Shown piece after piece: positions 42,820-51,553 of a stretch of DNA of 64,000 nucleotides (positions are counted from its first letter, which is position 1; every line of letters begins with the position of its first letter). A program made the translations under genes and the position numbers. The notes beneath the pieces were generated by a model. That model did not search any database. It was given only the letters and a program-made list of their open reading frames with translations, and was not told where the DNA came from. Source of the DNA: Hydrogenophaga flava NBRC 102514 (GTDB taxonomy: Bacteria; Pseudomonadota; Gammaproteobacteria; Burkholderiales; Burkholderiaceae_C); assembly GCF_001571145.1 (NCBI RefSeq), contig NZ_BCTF01000002.1:62001-126000 (forward strand). The letters run 5' to 3'.

Positions 42820-44291
42820 GCTCTGCCGTAGACGTCCGCAAGGCGAACGATGTCGTCTTCACCCAGGTAGGTGCCACATTGCACTTCGATCAGCACGAGC
42901 TCTGCATCACCAATATTGGTCAGCCGGTGTCGCTCCTTGAGCGGTATGTATCGGTATTCGCCAGCGCGCGTGGTGGTTTCGGTATCTCCGATCTGGATCA
43001 GCGCTTCGCCTTGCACAACAACCCAGTGCTCGGCTCGTTTGTGGTGGTACTGCAGGCTCAGGCTCTGTCCGGGGCGCACAGTGATGCGTTTGACCTTGTA
43101 GCCCGCCTCTTCTTTCAAGGTTGCGTATGTGCCCCAGGGGCGCTGTACGGCGGCGGGCAGGATGGTGGTCTGGTAAGACGCACTCTCGATGTGCCGCTCC
43201 TTGAGCATCTCAACCACGCGCTTGACGTTCTGAGCCTGTTCCTTGCTGGCAACCAGCAGTGCGTCGGGGGTGTCTACCACCACAAGGTCCTTGACCCCCA
43301 CTGTGGCGATCACCTTGTGGCCATGGCTCTCCATATGCACATGGGTGCCGGTCGTGTCCACCGCAGCCCAGTGGGTGTCCCCAGTGGTTCCCATCGTATT
43401 GCCCGCTGCATCGGCCGTATGTGATTGCGCCACAGAGGGCCAGGCACCGACATCGCTCCACCCGAAACGAGCCGGCACCAGCATAACGTTGCCAGCCTTC
43501 TCCATGACAGCGTAGTCGATGCTGATGTCAGGCTGCAGGCCAAAGGTATGTGCGTCAAAGCGCGTCACCTGGGCGGCCCCGACGGCGCCAGTCGGCGGCA
43601 GCGCCGAGGTGCCGCCGCTGTTCATCACTGTTTGCGCCGTCTCTAGCACGTCAGGAGCGTGGTTTGCGAGCGCCTCCAGAATGCCTCTTGTGGTGAAGCA
43701 GAACATGCCGCTGTTCCAGTAGTAGCGGCCGGTGGCGAGGTACTCCTGCGCGGTGGCGAGATCGGGTTTTTCAACAAACTGAAGCACCGGTTGGGCCTGC
43801 CGCCCGACTTTGGCGACCTCGATGTAGCCGAAACCGGTTTCCGGTCCAGACGGCTGTATGCCGAACGCGACGAGCTGCCCACCTTGCGCATGACGGGCAG
43901 CTTCCAGCGCGTTGGTCACAAAAGACTCGGTGTCCGGGATCAGGTGGTCGGCCGGCAGAACCAGCATCACGGCATCGTCGCCATGCAGCTTCTGACAGGC
44001 GAGGGCAGCCAGTGCAATCGCCGGCGCTGTGTTTCGACCCTTGGGTTCGAGGAGGTAGTGAGGATGAGGCGGGTCCGACATCTCAGCCAGCAGACCCTGG
44101 GTCAGGAACAGGTGGTCCTGGTTGGTGACCACGATCAGGTGGTCGGTGCCGCACGCCTGGCCTCGGCTGATGGCTTGTTCCAGCAGGGTTCGACCACCCA
44201 GCTTCATGAAAGGCTTGGGGTAGGCCTGGCGAGATGCGGGCCACAGGCGGGTACCTGCTCCGCCGGAGAGAACAACGGAAACGAGTTTCAT
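42816..44291 (-). CDS. manC: Mannose-1-phosphate guanylyltransferase/mannose-6-phosphate isomerase
   Basis: A 491-residue bifunctional enzyme of the ManC/AlgA type. The N-terminal nucleotidyltransferase has VVLSGGAGTRLWPASRQAYP and FVEKPDLATAQEYL; the C-terminal cupin isomerase domain has RPWGTYATLKEEAGYKVK and LSLQYHHKRAEHWVV. It makes GDP-mannose, used directly or through Gmd/Rmd. A phosphomannomutase gene (manB), usually adjacent in E. coli loci, is absent here. The gene overlaps wzm by 4 bases. Confidence 0.96.
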   Translation of the reverse strand: MKLVSVVLSGGAGTRLWPASRQAYPKPFMKLGGRTLLEQAISRGQACGTDHLIVVTNQDHLFLTQGLLAEMSDPPHPHYLLEPKGRNTAPAIALAALACQKLHGDDAVMLVLPADHLIPDTESFVTNALEAARHAQGGQLVAFGIQPSGPETGFGYIEVAKVGRQAQPVLQFVEKPDLATAQEYLATGRYYWNSGMFCFTTRGILEALANHAPDVLETAQTVMNSGGTSALPPTGAVGAAQVTRFDAHTFGLQPDISIDYAVMEKAGNVMLVPARFGWSDVGAWPSVAQSHTADAAGNTMGTTGDTHWAAVDTTGTHVHMESHGHKVIATVGVKDLVVVDTPDALLVASKEQAQNVKRVVEMLKERHIESASYQTTILPAAVQRPWGTYATLKEEAGYKVKRITVRPGQSLSLQYHHKRAEHWVVVQGEALIQIGDTETTTRAGEYRYIPLKERHRLTNIGDAELVLIEVQCGTYLGEDDIVRLADVYGRA

Positions 44292-44316
44292 CGGTAACTA
44301 GTCATTCCTTGGGGTA

Positions 44317-44862
44317 TCAGTCAAAAACTTCGGCGTTCTTGAGCAGCAGGGCTGCCTGGTCCTTGCCCGACAGGGTCGGTGTTCCGTCGTATCCCCACTC
44401 GATGCCTAGGTCGGGATCGTTCCAGAGGATGCTGCGCTCGTGAGCAGGGGCGTAGTAGTCGGTCGTCTTGTAGAGGAACTCGGCGGTCTCGCTGAGTACG
44501 ACGAAGCCGTGCGCAAAGCCCTCGGGCACCCACAGCTGGTGCTTGTTCTCAGCCGTCAGGTGCACGCCCACCCATTTCCCGAAGGTGGGCGATGAGCGGC
44601 GGATGTCGACCGCGACATCGAACACCTCGCCCTGGACCACTCGCACCAGCTTGCCCTGGGCCTGCTGGACCTGGTAGTGCAGCCCGCGCAGCACGCCCTT
44701 TGTGGATTTGGAGTGGTTGTCCTGCACGAAGCGCACGGGGCGCCCCACCGCTTCTTCAAAGCGGGCGTGGTTGAAACTCTCGAAGAAGAAGCCGCGCTCA
44801 TCGCCGAACACCTTGGGCTCGAACAGGATGACCTCGGGGATGGACTGTGGGGTCGCTTTCAT
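44317..44862 (-). CDS. rfbC: dTDP-4-dehydrorhamnose 3,5-epimerase
   Basis: A 181-residue cupin-fold epimerase, third step of dTDP-L-rhamnose synthesis. The segments GDERGFFFESFNHARFEEAV, QDNHSKSTKGVLRGLHYQ and the late WNDPDLGIEWGYDGTPTLS are diagnostic. It is the last gene of the rfbBDAC cluster, 3 bases after rfbA, and is followed by manC after 25 bases. Confidence 0.97.
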   Translation of the reverse strand: MKATPQSIPEVILFEPKVFGDERGFFFESFNHARFEEAVGRPVRFVQDNHSKSTKGVLRGLHYQVQQAQGKLVRVVQGEVFDVAVDIRRSSPTFGKWVGVHLTAENKHQLWVPEGFAHGFVVLSETAEFLYKTTDYYAPAHERSILWNDPDLGIEWGYDGTPTLSGKDQAALLLKNAEVFD

Positions 44863-44865
44863 GGC

Positions 44866-45747
44866 TCAGCGCAGCTCGTCTTTGATGATCTGTTGCAGGT
44901 ACTGGCCGTAGCCGTTCTTGGCCAGCGGCTTGATCAGGCGTTGCACCTGCTCGACGTCTATCCACTTGCTGCGGTAGGCGATCTCCTCCGGGCAGGCCAC
45001 CTTCAGGCCCTGGCGCTTTTCCAGGGTGGCGATGAACTGGCCGGCTTCCAGCAGGCTGTCGTGGGTGCCGGTGTCCAGCCAGGCGTAGCCGCGACCCATC
45101 ACCTCCACCTGCAACGAGCCGGCTTCCAGGTACAGGCGGTTGAGGTCGGTGATCTCCAGCTCGCCGCGGGCAGAAGGCTTGAGGTTCTTGGCCAGCTCCA
45201 CCACCTGGTTGTCGTAGAAGTAGAGGCCGGTCACCGCGTAGTTGCTCTTGGGCTGGGCAGGTTTTTCTTCCAGGCTGAGCACCTTGCCCGAGGGGTCGAA
45301 CTCGGCCACGCCGTAGCGCTCGGGGTCGTGCACGTGGTAAGCGAAGACGGTGGCACCGTCCGGGCGCTGCGTGGCGTTGCCCAGCAAGGCCGCGAAGTCG
45401 TGGCCGTAGAAGATGTTGTCGCCCAGCACCAGAGATGACGGGTCGTTGCCGATGAACTGCTCGCCGATGATGAAGGCCTGAGCCAGGCCGTCGGGGCTGG
45501 GCTGCACGGCGTACTGCAGGTTCAGGCCCCACTGGCTGCCATCGCCCAGAAGATCGGTGAAGCGCGGGGTGTCCTGCGGGGTGGAGATGACCAGGATGTC
45601 GCGGATGCCGGCGAGCATCAGCGTGCTCAGCGGGTAGTAGATCATCGGCTTGTCGTACACGGGCATGAGCTGCTTGCTCACCGCCTGTGTCACGGGGTAC
45701 AGACGCGTGCCGGAGCCGCCGGCCAGGATGATGCCTTTTCTGTTCAT
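44866..45747 (-). CDS. rfbA: Glucose-1-phosphate thymidylyltransferase
   Basis: A 293-residue enzyme making dTDP-glucose from glucose-1-phosphate and d[25 protein letters not shown] is the nucleotide-binding signature; [20 protein letters not shown] and [12 protein letters not shown] also match RfbA/RmlA. The start is the ATG at 45745-45747, overlapping the rfbD stop by 4 bases; a longer open frame upstream belongs to no recognisable protein. Confidence 0.97.
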   Translation of the reverse strand: MNRKGIILAGGSGTRLYPVTQAVSKQLMPVYDKPMIYYPLSTLMLAGIRDILVISTPQDTPRFTDLLGDGSQWGLNLQYAVQPSPDGLAQAFIIGEQFIGNDPSSLVLGDNIFYGHDFAALLGNATQRPDGATVFAYHVHDPERYGVAEFDPSGKVLSLEEKPAQPKSNYAVTGLYFYDNQVVELAKNLKPSARGELEITDLNRLYLEAGSLQVEVMGRGYAWLDTGTHDSLLEAGQFIATLEKRQGLKVACPEEIAYRSKWIDVEQVQRLIKPLAKNGYGQYLQQIIKDELR

Positions 45748-46640
45748 GGCGTTCTCAGGATCTGTTGCAGGATGTGGTTCAGCCCTTCCCGCCACGGCGG
45801 CAGGCGCAGGCCGAAGGTCTTGGTGAAAAGGCTGGTGTCCAGCCGCGAGTTCAGAGGACGGCTTGCGCGGGTCGGGTAGTCGGCGCTGGCGATCGGATGA
45901 ATGTCCGCTGGGGTCAGGCTCAGCGGCTGACCCGCTTGGGTGGCACGCTCGATCACGAAGCTGGCGTATTCGCACCAGGATGTTTCTCCGCCCGCGCTCA
46001 TGTGGTACAGCCCGAAAGGAAAGGCAGGGTCGTGGCGCAGGCGCATCGCGAGGTGCGCGGTCAGGTCAGCGATCAGGGCTGCAGAGGTGGGGGCGCCGAC
46101 CTGATCATGGACCACGCTGAGTTCCTTGCGCTCGGCCGCCAGGCGGAGCATGGTCTTTGCAAAGTTGTTTCCGTGAGCTCCGACCACCCAGCTGGTGCGC
46201 AGCACGAGGTGCCGAGCAGTGCTGCGCATCAAGGCCTGCTCACCATCGCGCTTGCTGCGCCCATAGGCTCCAAGAGGTGCTGTCGCATCCGTTTCCACGT
46301 AAGGCGTGGCCTTGCGACCATCAAAAACATAGTCGGTGGAGTAGTGGATGACCGCGGCGCCCAGGCGTGCAGCTTCTTCGCCCATGACCCCAGGGGCAAT
46401 GGCATTGACCGCTGTGGCGAGTTGTCCGCCGGCCTCATCTTCGGCACGATCCACCGCGGTGTACGCGGCGGGATTGACGATGAGATCTGGGCGCGAAGTC
46501 CTGATCAGGGCTCGCAGCGCCTGTTCGTCGGCCAGGTCGCAGTCGCCCGAATCCACTGCATGAACGGTGCCCAGTGGTGCCAGGGCTCTCTGCAACTCAA
46601 ACCCGACCTGGCCGTTCTTGCCGGTCAGGAGAATCTTCAT
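45744..46640 (-). CDS. rfbD: dTDP-4-dehydrorhamnose reductase
   Basis: A 298-residue NADPH-dependent reductase, last step of dTDP-L-rhamnose synthesis. [20 protein letters not shown] at the start, [14 protein letters not shown] and YSTDYVFDG are the RfbD/RmlD marks; the catalytic YGRSK follows. The ATG at 46638-46640 overlaps the rfbB stop. Overlaps at both ends mean rfbBDA are translated as a coupled unit. Confidence 0.97.
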   Translation of the reverse strand: MKILLTGKNGQVGFELQRALAPLGTVHAVDSGDCDLADEQALRALIRTSRPDLIVNPAAYTAVDRAEDEAGGQLATAVNAIAPGVMGEEAARLGAAVIHYSTDYVFDGRKATPYVETDATAPLGAYGRSKRDGEQALMRSTARHLVLRTSWVVGAHGNNFAKTMLRLAAERKELSVVHDQVGAPTSAALIADLTAHLAMRLRHDPAFPFGLYHMSAGGETSWCEYASFVIERATQAGQPLSLTPADIHPIASADYPTRASRPLNSRLDTSLFTKTFGLRLPPWREGLNHILQQILRTP

Positions 46641-47701
46641 GCAAGCGCTCCGTACTGCTGGCCGATCCAGTTCCGGTAGTCGCCGCTTTGCACGTGCGCT
46701 ACCCAGTCGGGATGGTCCAGGTACCACTGAACGGTCTTGCGGATGCCGGTGTCGAAGGTTTCGGCGGGCTTCCAGCCTAATTCTCGGTGAATCTTGGTCG
46801 CGTCGATGGCGTAGCGGCGGTCGTGGCCCGGCCGGTCTTTCACGTAGGTGATCTGCGTGGTGTACGACTGGCCGTCGGCACGGGGGCGCAGATCGTCCAG
46901 CAACGCGCAGACCGTCTTGACGATCTCGATGTTCGGCTTTTCGTTCCAGCCGCCCACGTTGTAGGTTTCACCTGTGGCTCCGGCTTCGAGCACGCGGCGG
47001 ATCGCACTGCAGTGGTCCTTGACGAACAGCCAGTCGCGCACCTGCATGCCGTCGCCGTAGACCGGCAGTGGCTTGCCGGCCAGAGCGTTGACGATCATCA
47101 GCGGGATCAGCTTCTCGGGGAAGTGGTAGGGACCGTAGTTGTTCGAGCAGTTGGTGGTCAGCGTCGGCAGGCCGTATGTGTGGTGGTAGGCACGCACCAG
47201 GTGGTCGCTGGCCGCCTTGGAGGCCGAGTAGGGGCTGTTGGGCGTGTAGGGCGTGGTTTCGGTGAACGGTGCATCGTTCGGTCCCAGCGTGCCGTAGACC
47301 TCGTCGGTCGAGACGTGCAGGAACCGGAATGAAGACCTGGCTTCACCTTCTAGAGCACCCCAGTACGCACGCACGGACTCAAGCAGGTGGAAGGTGCCGA
47401 CCACGTTGGTCTGGATGAAGTCCTCCGGTCCGTGAATGGATCGGTCGACGTGGCTCTCGGCAGCGAAGTTCACCACGGCTCTGGGCTTGTGTTCTGCCAG
47501 CAGGCGGTCCACAAGAGCTCTGTCGCCAATGTCGCCCTGGACGAAGATGTGTCCGGGGTTCCCCTGCAGGCTGGCCAGGTTCTCGGGGTTGCCGGCATAG
47601 GTCAGCTTGTCCAGATTCACCACGGGTTCCTGTGACTGTGCGATCCAGTCGAGCACGAAGTTCGCGCCAATAAAGCCTGCGGCGCCGGTAACCAGAATCA
47701 T
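46637..47701 (-). CDS. rfbB: dTDP-glucose 4,6-dehydratase
   Basis: A 354-residue enzyme producing dTDP-4-keto-6-deoxyglucose. Motifs: [46 protein letters not shown], and the catalytic YSASK. The start at 47701 follows a strong AGGAG sequence; upstream codons in the same frame are non-coding. It heads the rfbBDAC cluster, after a 97-base gap from the preceding glycosyltransferase that holds two 9-base direct repeats. Confidence 0.97.
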   Translation of the reverse strand: MILVTGAAGFIGANFVLDWIAQSQEPVVNLDKLTYAGNPENLASLQGNPGHIFVQGDIGDRALVDRLLAEHKPRAVVNFAAESHVDRSIHGPEDFIQTNVVGTFHLLESVRAYWGALEGEARSSFRFLHVSTDEVYGTLGPNDAPFTETTPYTPNSPYSASKAASDHLVRAYHHTYGLPTLTTNCSNNYGPYHFPEKLIPLMIVNALAGKPLPVYGDGMQVRDWLFVKDHCSAIRRVLEAGATGETYNVGGWNEKPNIEIVKTVCALLDDLRPRADGQSYTTQITYVKDRPGHDRRYAIDATKIHRELGWKPAETFDTGIRKTVQWYLDHPDWVAHVQSGDYRNWIGQQYGALA

Positions 47702-47798
47702 CTTTTCTCCTGCTTGATGTCTCGGGCGAGATCGTGGGAACCCTTCTCCTACCCATGGGATGGAGCGGTTCTGAAGGGCTTGTGTCTTGAAGGGCTGG

Positions 47799-48530
47799 CT
47801 ATACCAATGGCAGGCGGCCCAGGTGCTTGCCAAAGTAGCGCGCCATGCTCGCAGCATGCCAGCGCATGTACCGGAAGTTGTGCCGGCTGGCGCGCTGGGC
47901 CTCATGCACCACCGTGACCCCCGGATCGCACATCACTTTCCAGCCCGATTTCCACAGGCGGGCGCAGATGTCCACATCCTCGTAATAGAGGTGGAATTTA
48001 GCATCAAAACCTCCCACATCCCGAAACGCCTGGGCACGAAACAGCAGGAACATGCCCGCCACCCACTCCACCGGGCGGGCGCCTGACTGGGGCGTCAAGT
48101 GGTAGCGGCCATCGTTCAAGCCAGCGAGTTTCTGCGCCAGGTTCCAGGGTGTGGGAAAGCGCCGCGCGTTGTCCTCTGGCTGTCCGGCCGAGCCCAGCAC
48201 CAGCGGCGCCACCAGCCCCACCGTGGGGTCCTGCATTGCGGCCAGAAGGCCCGGGAACGGGTTGGTTGGCAAACGGATGTCCGGATTTGCCACGCAGTAG
48301 AACGCTTGTTCGCACCCCTCGAAGGCCTGGTTGTGGTTGCCGGCAAATCCCAAGGGCAATGGGTTGTGGCGCGCCAGGACAGTCAAGCCGGTTGGCGGGC
48401 GCATGGGCGCGTCCGGGATGTTTTCCGTGACCACCAGTTCATCCACCTCGGTCGTTCCGGCCAGGTCCTGCAGGAACTGGTTGGCCAGCCGGGCCTGGCC
48501 GTGGCTGACCATGGACAGGCGGATGCTCAC
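47799..48530 (-). CDS. GT2 glycosyltransferase, rhamnosyltransferase-like
   Basis: A 243-residue GT2 enzyme of the WbbL-like type. [19 protein letters not shown], the acidic nucleotide-binding NPDIRLP, and [21 protein letters not shown] are typical. The protein is short, with a reduced N-terminal part. The start is GTG at 48530, overlapping the upstream stop (GTGA); an ATG at 48512 is a weaker alternative. Its position just upstream of the dTDP-rhamnose genes supports rhamnosyl transfer, by inference. Confidence 0.87.
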   Translation of the reverse strand: MSIRLSMVSHGQARLANQFLQDLAGTTEVDELVVTENIPDAPMRPPTGLTVLARHNPLPLGFAGNHNQAFEGCEQAFYCVANPDIRLPTNPFPGLLAAMQDPTVGLVAPLVLGSAGQPEDNARRFPTPWNLAQKLAGLNDGRYHLTPQSGARPVEWVAGMFLLFRAQAFRDVGGFDAKFHLYYEDVDICARLWKSGWKVMCDPGVTVVHEAQRASRHNFRYMRWHAASMARYFGKHLGRLPLV

Positions 48531-49486
48531 AGGCGCCTCAGCACGCGGTAAATCAGGCGCTGCAGGGGCGGAAACGGCAGCGACAGCTGGGATGCGAGCC
48601 AGGTGGTGAACCGTTGGCCGGTGGTCAGCTCACCACCGAAACGTGCCAGAAAACCATGAGCCTGCCGGGCGTTGAGGCGAAAGATCTCGCCGTGCCGGTC
48701 GTCGAACAAGCGGTGCACGATGGTCTTGAAGGCCACGGGCTTGTCCTGCGCCTTGGCGCCTATGGCGTTGCTGGCGTGCTGGCGGTAGTCGATCAGCGAC
48801 TGGTCCAGGTACTGGCGGCTGCCCAGGGCGCTGGCTACCAGCGACAGCCACCAGTCGTGCATGATGGCTTCGGGTGGGACCGGCAAGGCCTTTTCCAGCA
48901 AGGCACGGTTCATCAGGCTGGTGCATCCGGTCAGCGTGTTGCTCAGCAGTTGGGCCGGCAGACTGCTGAGATCGGGGCGCAGGCCCTGGTACCGGGCCAT
49001 TGAAGGGGCGATTTCCCGGCCGTCCTCTTCGATGACACGCAGGTCGCTGTGCACCAGGGCCGGGGCGCCGGGGCGGGCTTGTTCAAGCGAGCGGATGGCG
49101 GCCAGCCCAACGGCCAGTTTGTCGTGGTGCCAGACGTCGTCCTGATCGGAGAGTGCGATGTAGTTCGCGCTCCCGAAGCCGTTTGGCTCTAGGTCCAGGG
49201 CCTGTCGCATGAGGCATGAGAAGTTGCCACTGGCGCCCAGATTGCCCAGGTCGTCCTCGATCACCGTGATGCGCGCGGGCCAGCGCAGCCGGAGTTCGTG
49301 CAGCAGCCCGGGTGAACCGTCGCTCGATCCATCGTCGCGGCACAGGAGGTGGGTGCTCACGCCGCCCTGGTTCAGGATGGATTCCACCTGTTGTGTGAGG
49401 AAGCGCTCGCCGTTGTACACCGGCAGCAGCACCAACACCCAGGGCGAAGCGGCGTCTGAAATGGTCGGGGCTAGAGACTGGCTCAT
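48527..49486 (-). CDS. GT2 family glycosyltransferase
   Basis: A 319-residue GT2 enzyme. LLPVYNGERFLTQQVESILNQ, RDDGSSDGS and the central ALSDQDDVWHHDKL (metal-binding DQDD) are rhamnosyltransferase-like; HDWWLSLVASA supplies the acceptor-side HDWW motif. The ATG at 49484-49486 was chosen over one at 49525 that would overlap the neighbour. It is similar in design to the next gene upstream, so the two are likely an old duplication. The acceptor is unknown. Confidence 0.9.
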   Translation of the reverse strand: MSQSLAPTISDAASPWVLVLLPVYNGERFLTQQVESILNQGGVSTHLLCRDDGSSDGSPGLLHELRLRWPARITVIEDDLGNLGASGNFSCLMRQALDLEPNGFGSANYIALSDQDDVWHHDKLAVGLAAIRSLEQARPGAPALVHSDLRVIEEDGREIAPSMARYQGLRPDLSSLPAQLLSNTLTGCTSLMNRALLEKALPVPPEAIMHDWWLSLVASALGSRQYLDQSLIDYRQHASNAIGAKAQDKPVAFKTIVHRLFDDRHGEIFRLNARQAHGFLARFGGELTTGQRFTTWLASQLSLPFPPLQRLIYRVLRRL

Positions 49487-49521
49487 GAAGTGTGATGGGG
49501 TGGACCGCCGGTGAGGCCTGG

Positions 49522-50475
49522 TCAAAGCTGGTTGAGGGCCAGGCCCAGCCAGAACGAGGCACGACCGGAGCGGGTCTGTCGCCAGAGACCGCTGTGGCGT
49601 CCGGCCTGCATGCGCCCGATCAGATCGGGGCGGCGGCGCATGTCATGGAACTTGCGCAGCAGGTCCAGCGACTTGGGTTGCAGCTCTTGGGCGATGTCGT
49701 TCATAGCCGCTTCTGTCTGATCACCCCAGAGCCGGTACTGCCCCTTGAACAGCATGCCCATGCGCAGGACCTTGTCCCAGGAGCGGCCTTGCGATCCGAT
49801 CAGGTTGTCGGCGTGCTGGCGGTAGAGCAGGCAGGGCTCCGGATCGAAGTGCATCTGCCCGCCGCAGCCGGTGACGACCTGGTAAGCCGTCCAGTCGTGC
49901 AGGACCGAGTGCTCGGGTCTGACCCGGCGCATCAGCCGCAGCAGGGGCTGGTTGAACACCATGGTGTTGCCACTGGCCACGTTCTGCAGCAGGGCATTGC
50001 CGAAACCCAGGGGGCGCTGCGGCAGGCGGCTGATGCCGATGGGTTCCAGTCGCTCGTTGACCAGGCGGGTGCGCGCGGCATACAGCGCTGGCTGGCCCGC
50101 GGCCACGCGCAGCGCGCGCAGGGTCGTCACTGCACGGGAAAGCTTCTCCGGTAGCCACACGTCGTCCTGATCGCTGAAAGCGATCAGGTCGTGACTGGAC
50201 GTGGGCTCTACAGTGCGCAGGAGGTGGAAGAAGTTGGCCGTGGAGCGTCGGCCCGGTCCCTTGACGAGCCGGATGCGGTGGCCACCGTGCGCGTGTGCAA
50301 AGGCCTCACACACTCGAACGGTGTCGTCCGTCGATCCGTCGTCGCTGACGGTCAGCGTCCAGTGGGTGTGGGTCTGGCCTGCGATCGATTCCAGCTGCTC
50401 GCGGATGTACCTGGCCCCCTGGTAGGAAGCCAGCAGCACATGCACGCAGGGCAAGGCGCCAGAGGCTTCACTCAT
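49522..50475 (-). CDS. GT2 family glycosyltransferase
   Basis: A 317-residue GT2 enzyme with VHVLLASYQGARYIREQLESI, SDDGSTDDT, FSDQDDVWLPEKL and HDWTAYQVVTGCGG. It has the same architecture as the neighbouring 48527-49486 protein. The ATG at 50473-50475 overlaps the stop of the upstream GT4 gene (ATGA). Which sugar it adds cannot be read from the sequence; rhamnose is a reasonable guess given the family and the rfb genes downstream. Confidence 0.9.
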   Translation of the reverse strand: MSEASGALPCVHVLLASYQGARYIREQLESIAGQTHTHWTLTVSDDGSTDDTVRVCEAFAHAHGGHRIRLVKGPGRRSTANFFHLLRTVEPTSSHDLIAFSDQDDVWLPEKLSRAVTTLRALRVAAGQPALYAARTRLVNERLEPIGISRLPQRPLGFGNALLQNVASGNTMVFNQPLLRLMRRVRPEHSVLHDWTAYQVVTGCGGQMHFDPEPCLLYRQHADNLIGSQGRSWDKVLRMGMLFKGQYRLWGDQTEAAMNDIAQELQPKSLDLLRKFHDMRRRPDLIGRMQAGRHSGLWRQTRSGRASFWLGLALNQL

Positions 50476-51542
50476 TCGGCGGCGCGTCGCGTTCCCAGCA
50501 CCTCGTGCAGGATCGCGGTGAAGCGTTTTCCGAAGGTCTCGGTGGCGCACTGTTGCCTGAACACCTTGTGGCCGTTAGCTGCAATGTGCTGGCGCAGAAG
50601 TTCGTCATTCTTGAGGCGCAGGATGGCGTCGGCCAGCGCCTGGGGATCGGCTGGATTCACCAGCAGCACGCTCTCGCCGTCCTTGAGCAGCTCCTGAACG
50701 GGCTCGTTGCGGCTGGTGATCAGGGGCTTGCCCACGCCAATAGCCTCGACGACCTTGTTGGTCAGCACGAGCTTGGCGCGCTCGTTGTCGCCAAAGATAC
50801 CCAGGCACACGTCGGCCCGGGCCATCAGCTCGGCGAGCTTGGCGTACGGCACGGGGTCGAGGAATTTCACATGCGGCAGGCCAAGCTCGCGGGCCAGTTG
50901 CATGTCCTCTGTGTAGGTCAGTCCTTTGCCCACGATCTGGAACTTCACACCATGTGGTTCCAGCAGCTTGGCGGCCTTGAGGATGTGGCGCACGCCATGG
51001 AAGGGGATGTACTCACCATGGAAATGCACGAGAAACTCGCCATCGGAGGGGCGCGACGGTCCCGGCTTGATCACGCTGTCGTCCACAGCCAGAAAGAGTC
51101 GGCGGAACTTGCTGGTCTCGGTGTGGATGGTGCGCCCGAAATGGCCGATGACATAGTGGCTGTCCAGGATGGACAGTTTCGTCATCTTGTAAGCCAGCCA
51201 GTCGCTCAGACCATAGATGCGAGCCTTGAGCGAGCCGGGTGCGGCCTTCTCCCGGTCGAACACCATCGTGTCGAACGTGGTGATGTACATGTCGAACAGG
51301 ATGGGTTTCCATGTCAGCAGCCGCACCAGCGGTGCGAGCAGCTGGCCGTAGAAACCAACCACGACCGCATCGCAGCGGGGAGCGTTCAGGAGAGTTCTGA
51401 GCAACAGGCCCGGGTAGTGCTTGAACGACTTGTCCGGCGGCAGGCATTCGACAACCTCAAAGCCGTTCTGGCGCATGGCGTTGAGCACGATGCGGGTGCG
51501 TGAGTAGGCGGCCTCCCGTCCAGCGACATACAGGATTTTCAT
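50472..51542 (-). CDS. GT4-like glycosyltransferase
   Basis: A 356-residue GT-B fold protein beginning MKILYVAGREAAYSRTRIVL. The C-terminal half has FHGEYIPFHGVRHILKAAKLL and LTNKVVEAIGVGKPLITS, which corresponds to the GT4 donor-binding region with E in place of the usual EX7E start. The ATG at 51540-51542 starts 11 bases after the autotransporter stop. Upstream codons in the open frame read through the autotransporter gene and are spurious. Sugar specificity unknown. Confidence 0.85.
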   Translation of the reverse strand: MKILYVAGREAAYSRTRIVLNAMRQNGFEVVECLPPDKSFKHYPGLLLRTLLNAPRCDAVVVGFYGQLLAPLVRLLTWKPILFDMYITTFDTMVFDREKAAPGSLKARIYGLSDWLAYKMTKLSILDSHYVIGHFGRTIHTETSKFRRLFLAVDDSVIKPGPSRPSDGEFLVHFHGEYIPFHGVRHILKAAKLLEPHGVKFQIVGKGLTYTEDMQLARELGLPHVKFLDPVPYAKLAELMARADVCLGIFGDNERAKLVLTNKVVEAIGVGKPLITSRNEPVQELLKDGESVLLVNPADPQALADAILRLKNDELLRQHIAANGHKVFRQQCATETFGKRFTAILHEVLGTRRAAE

Positions 51543-51553
51543 CAAGAACCGGA

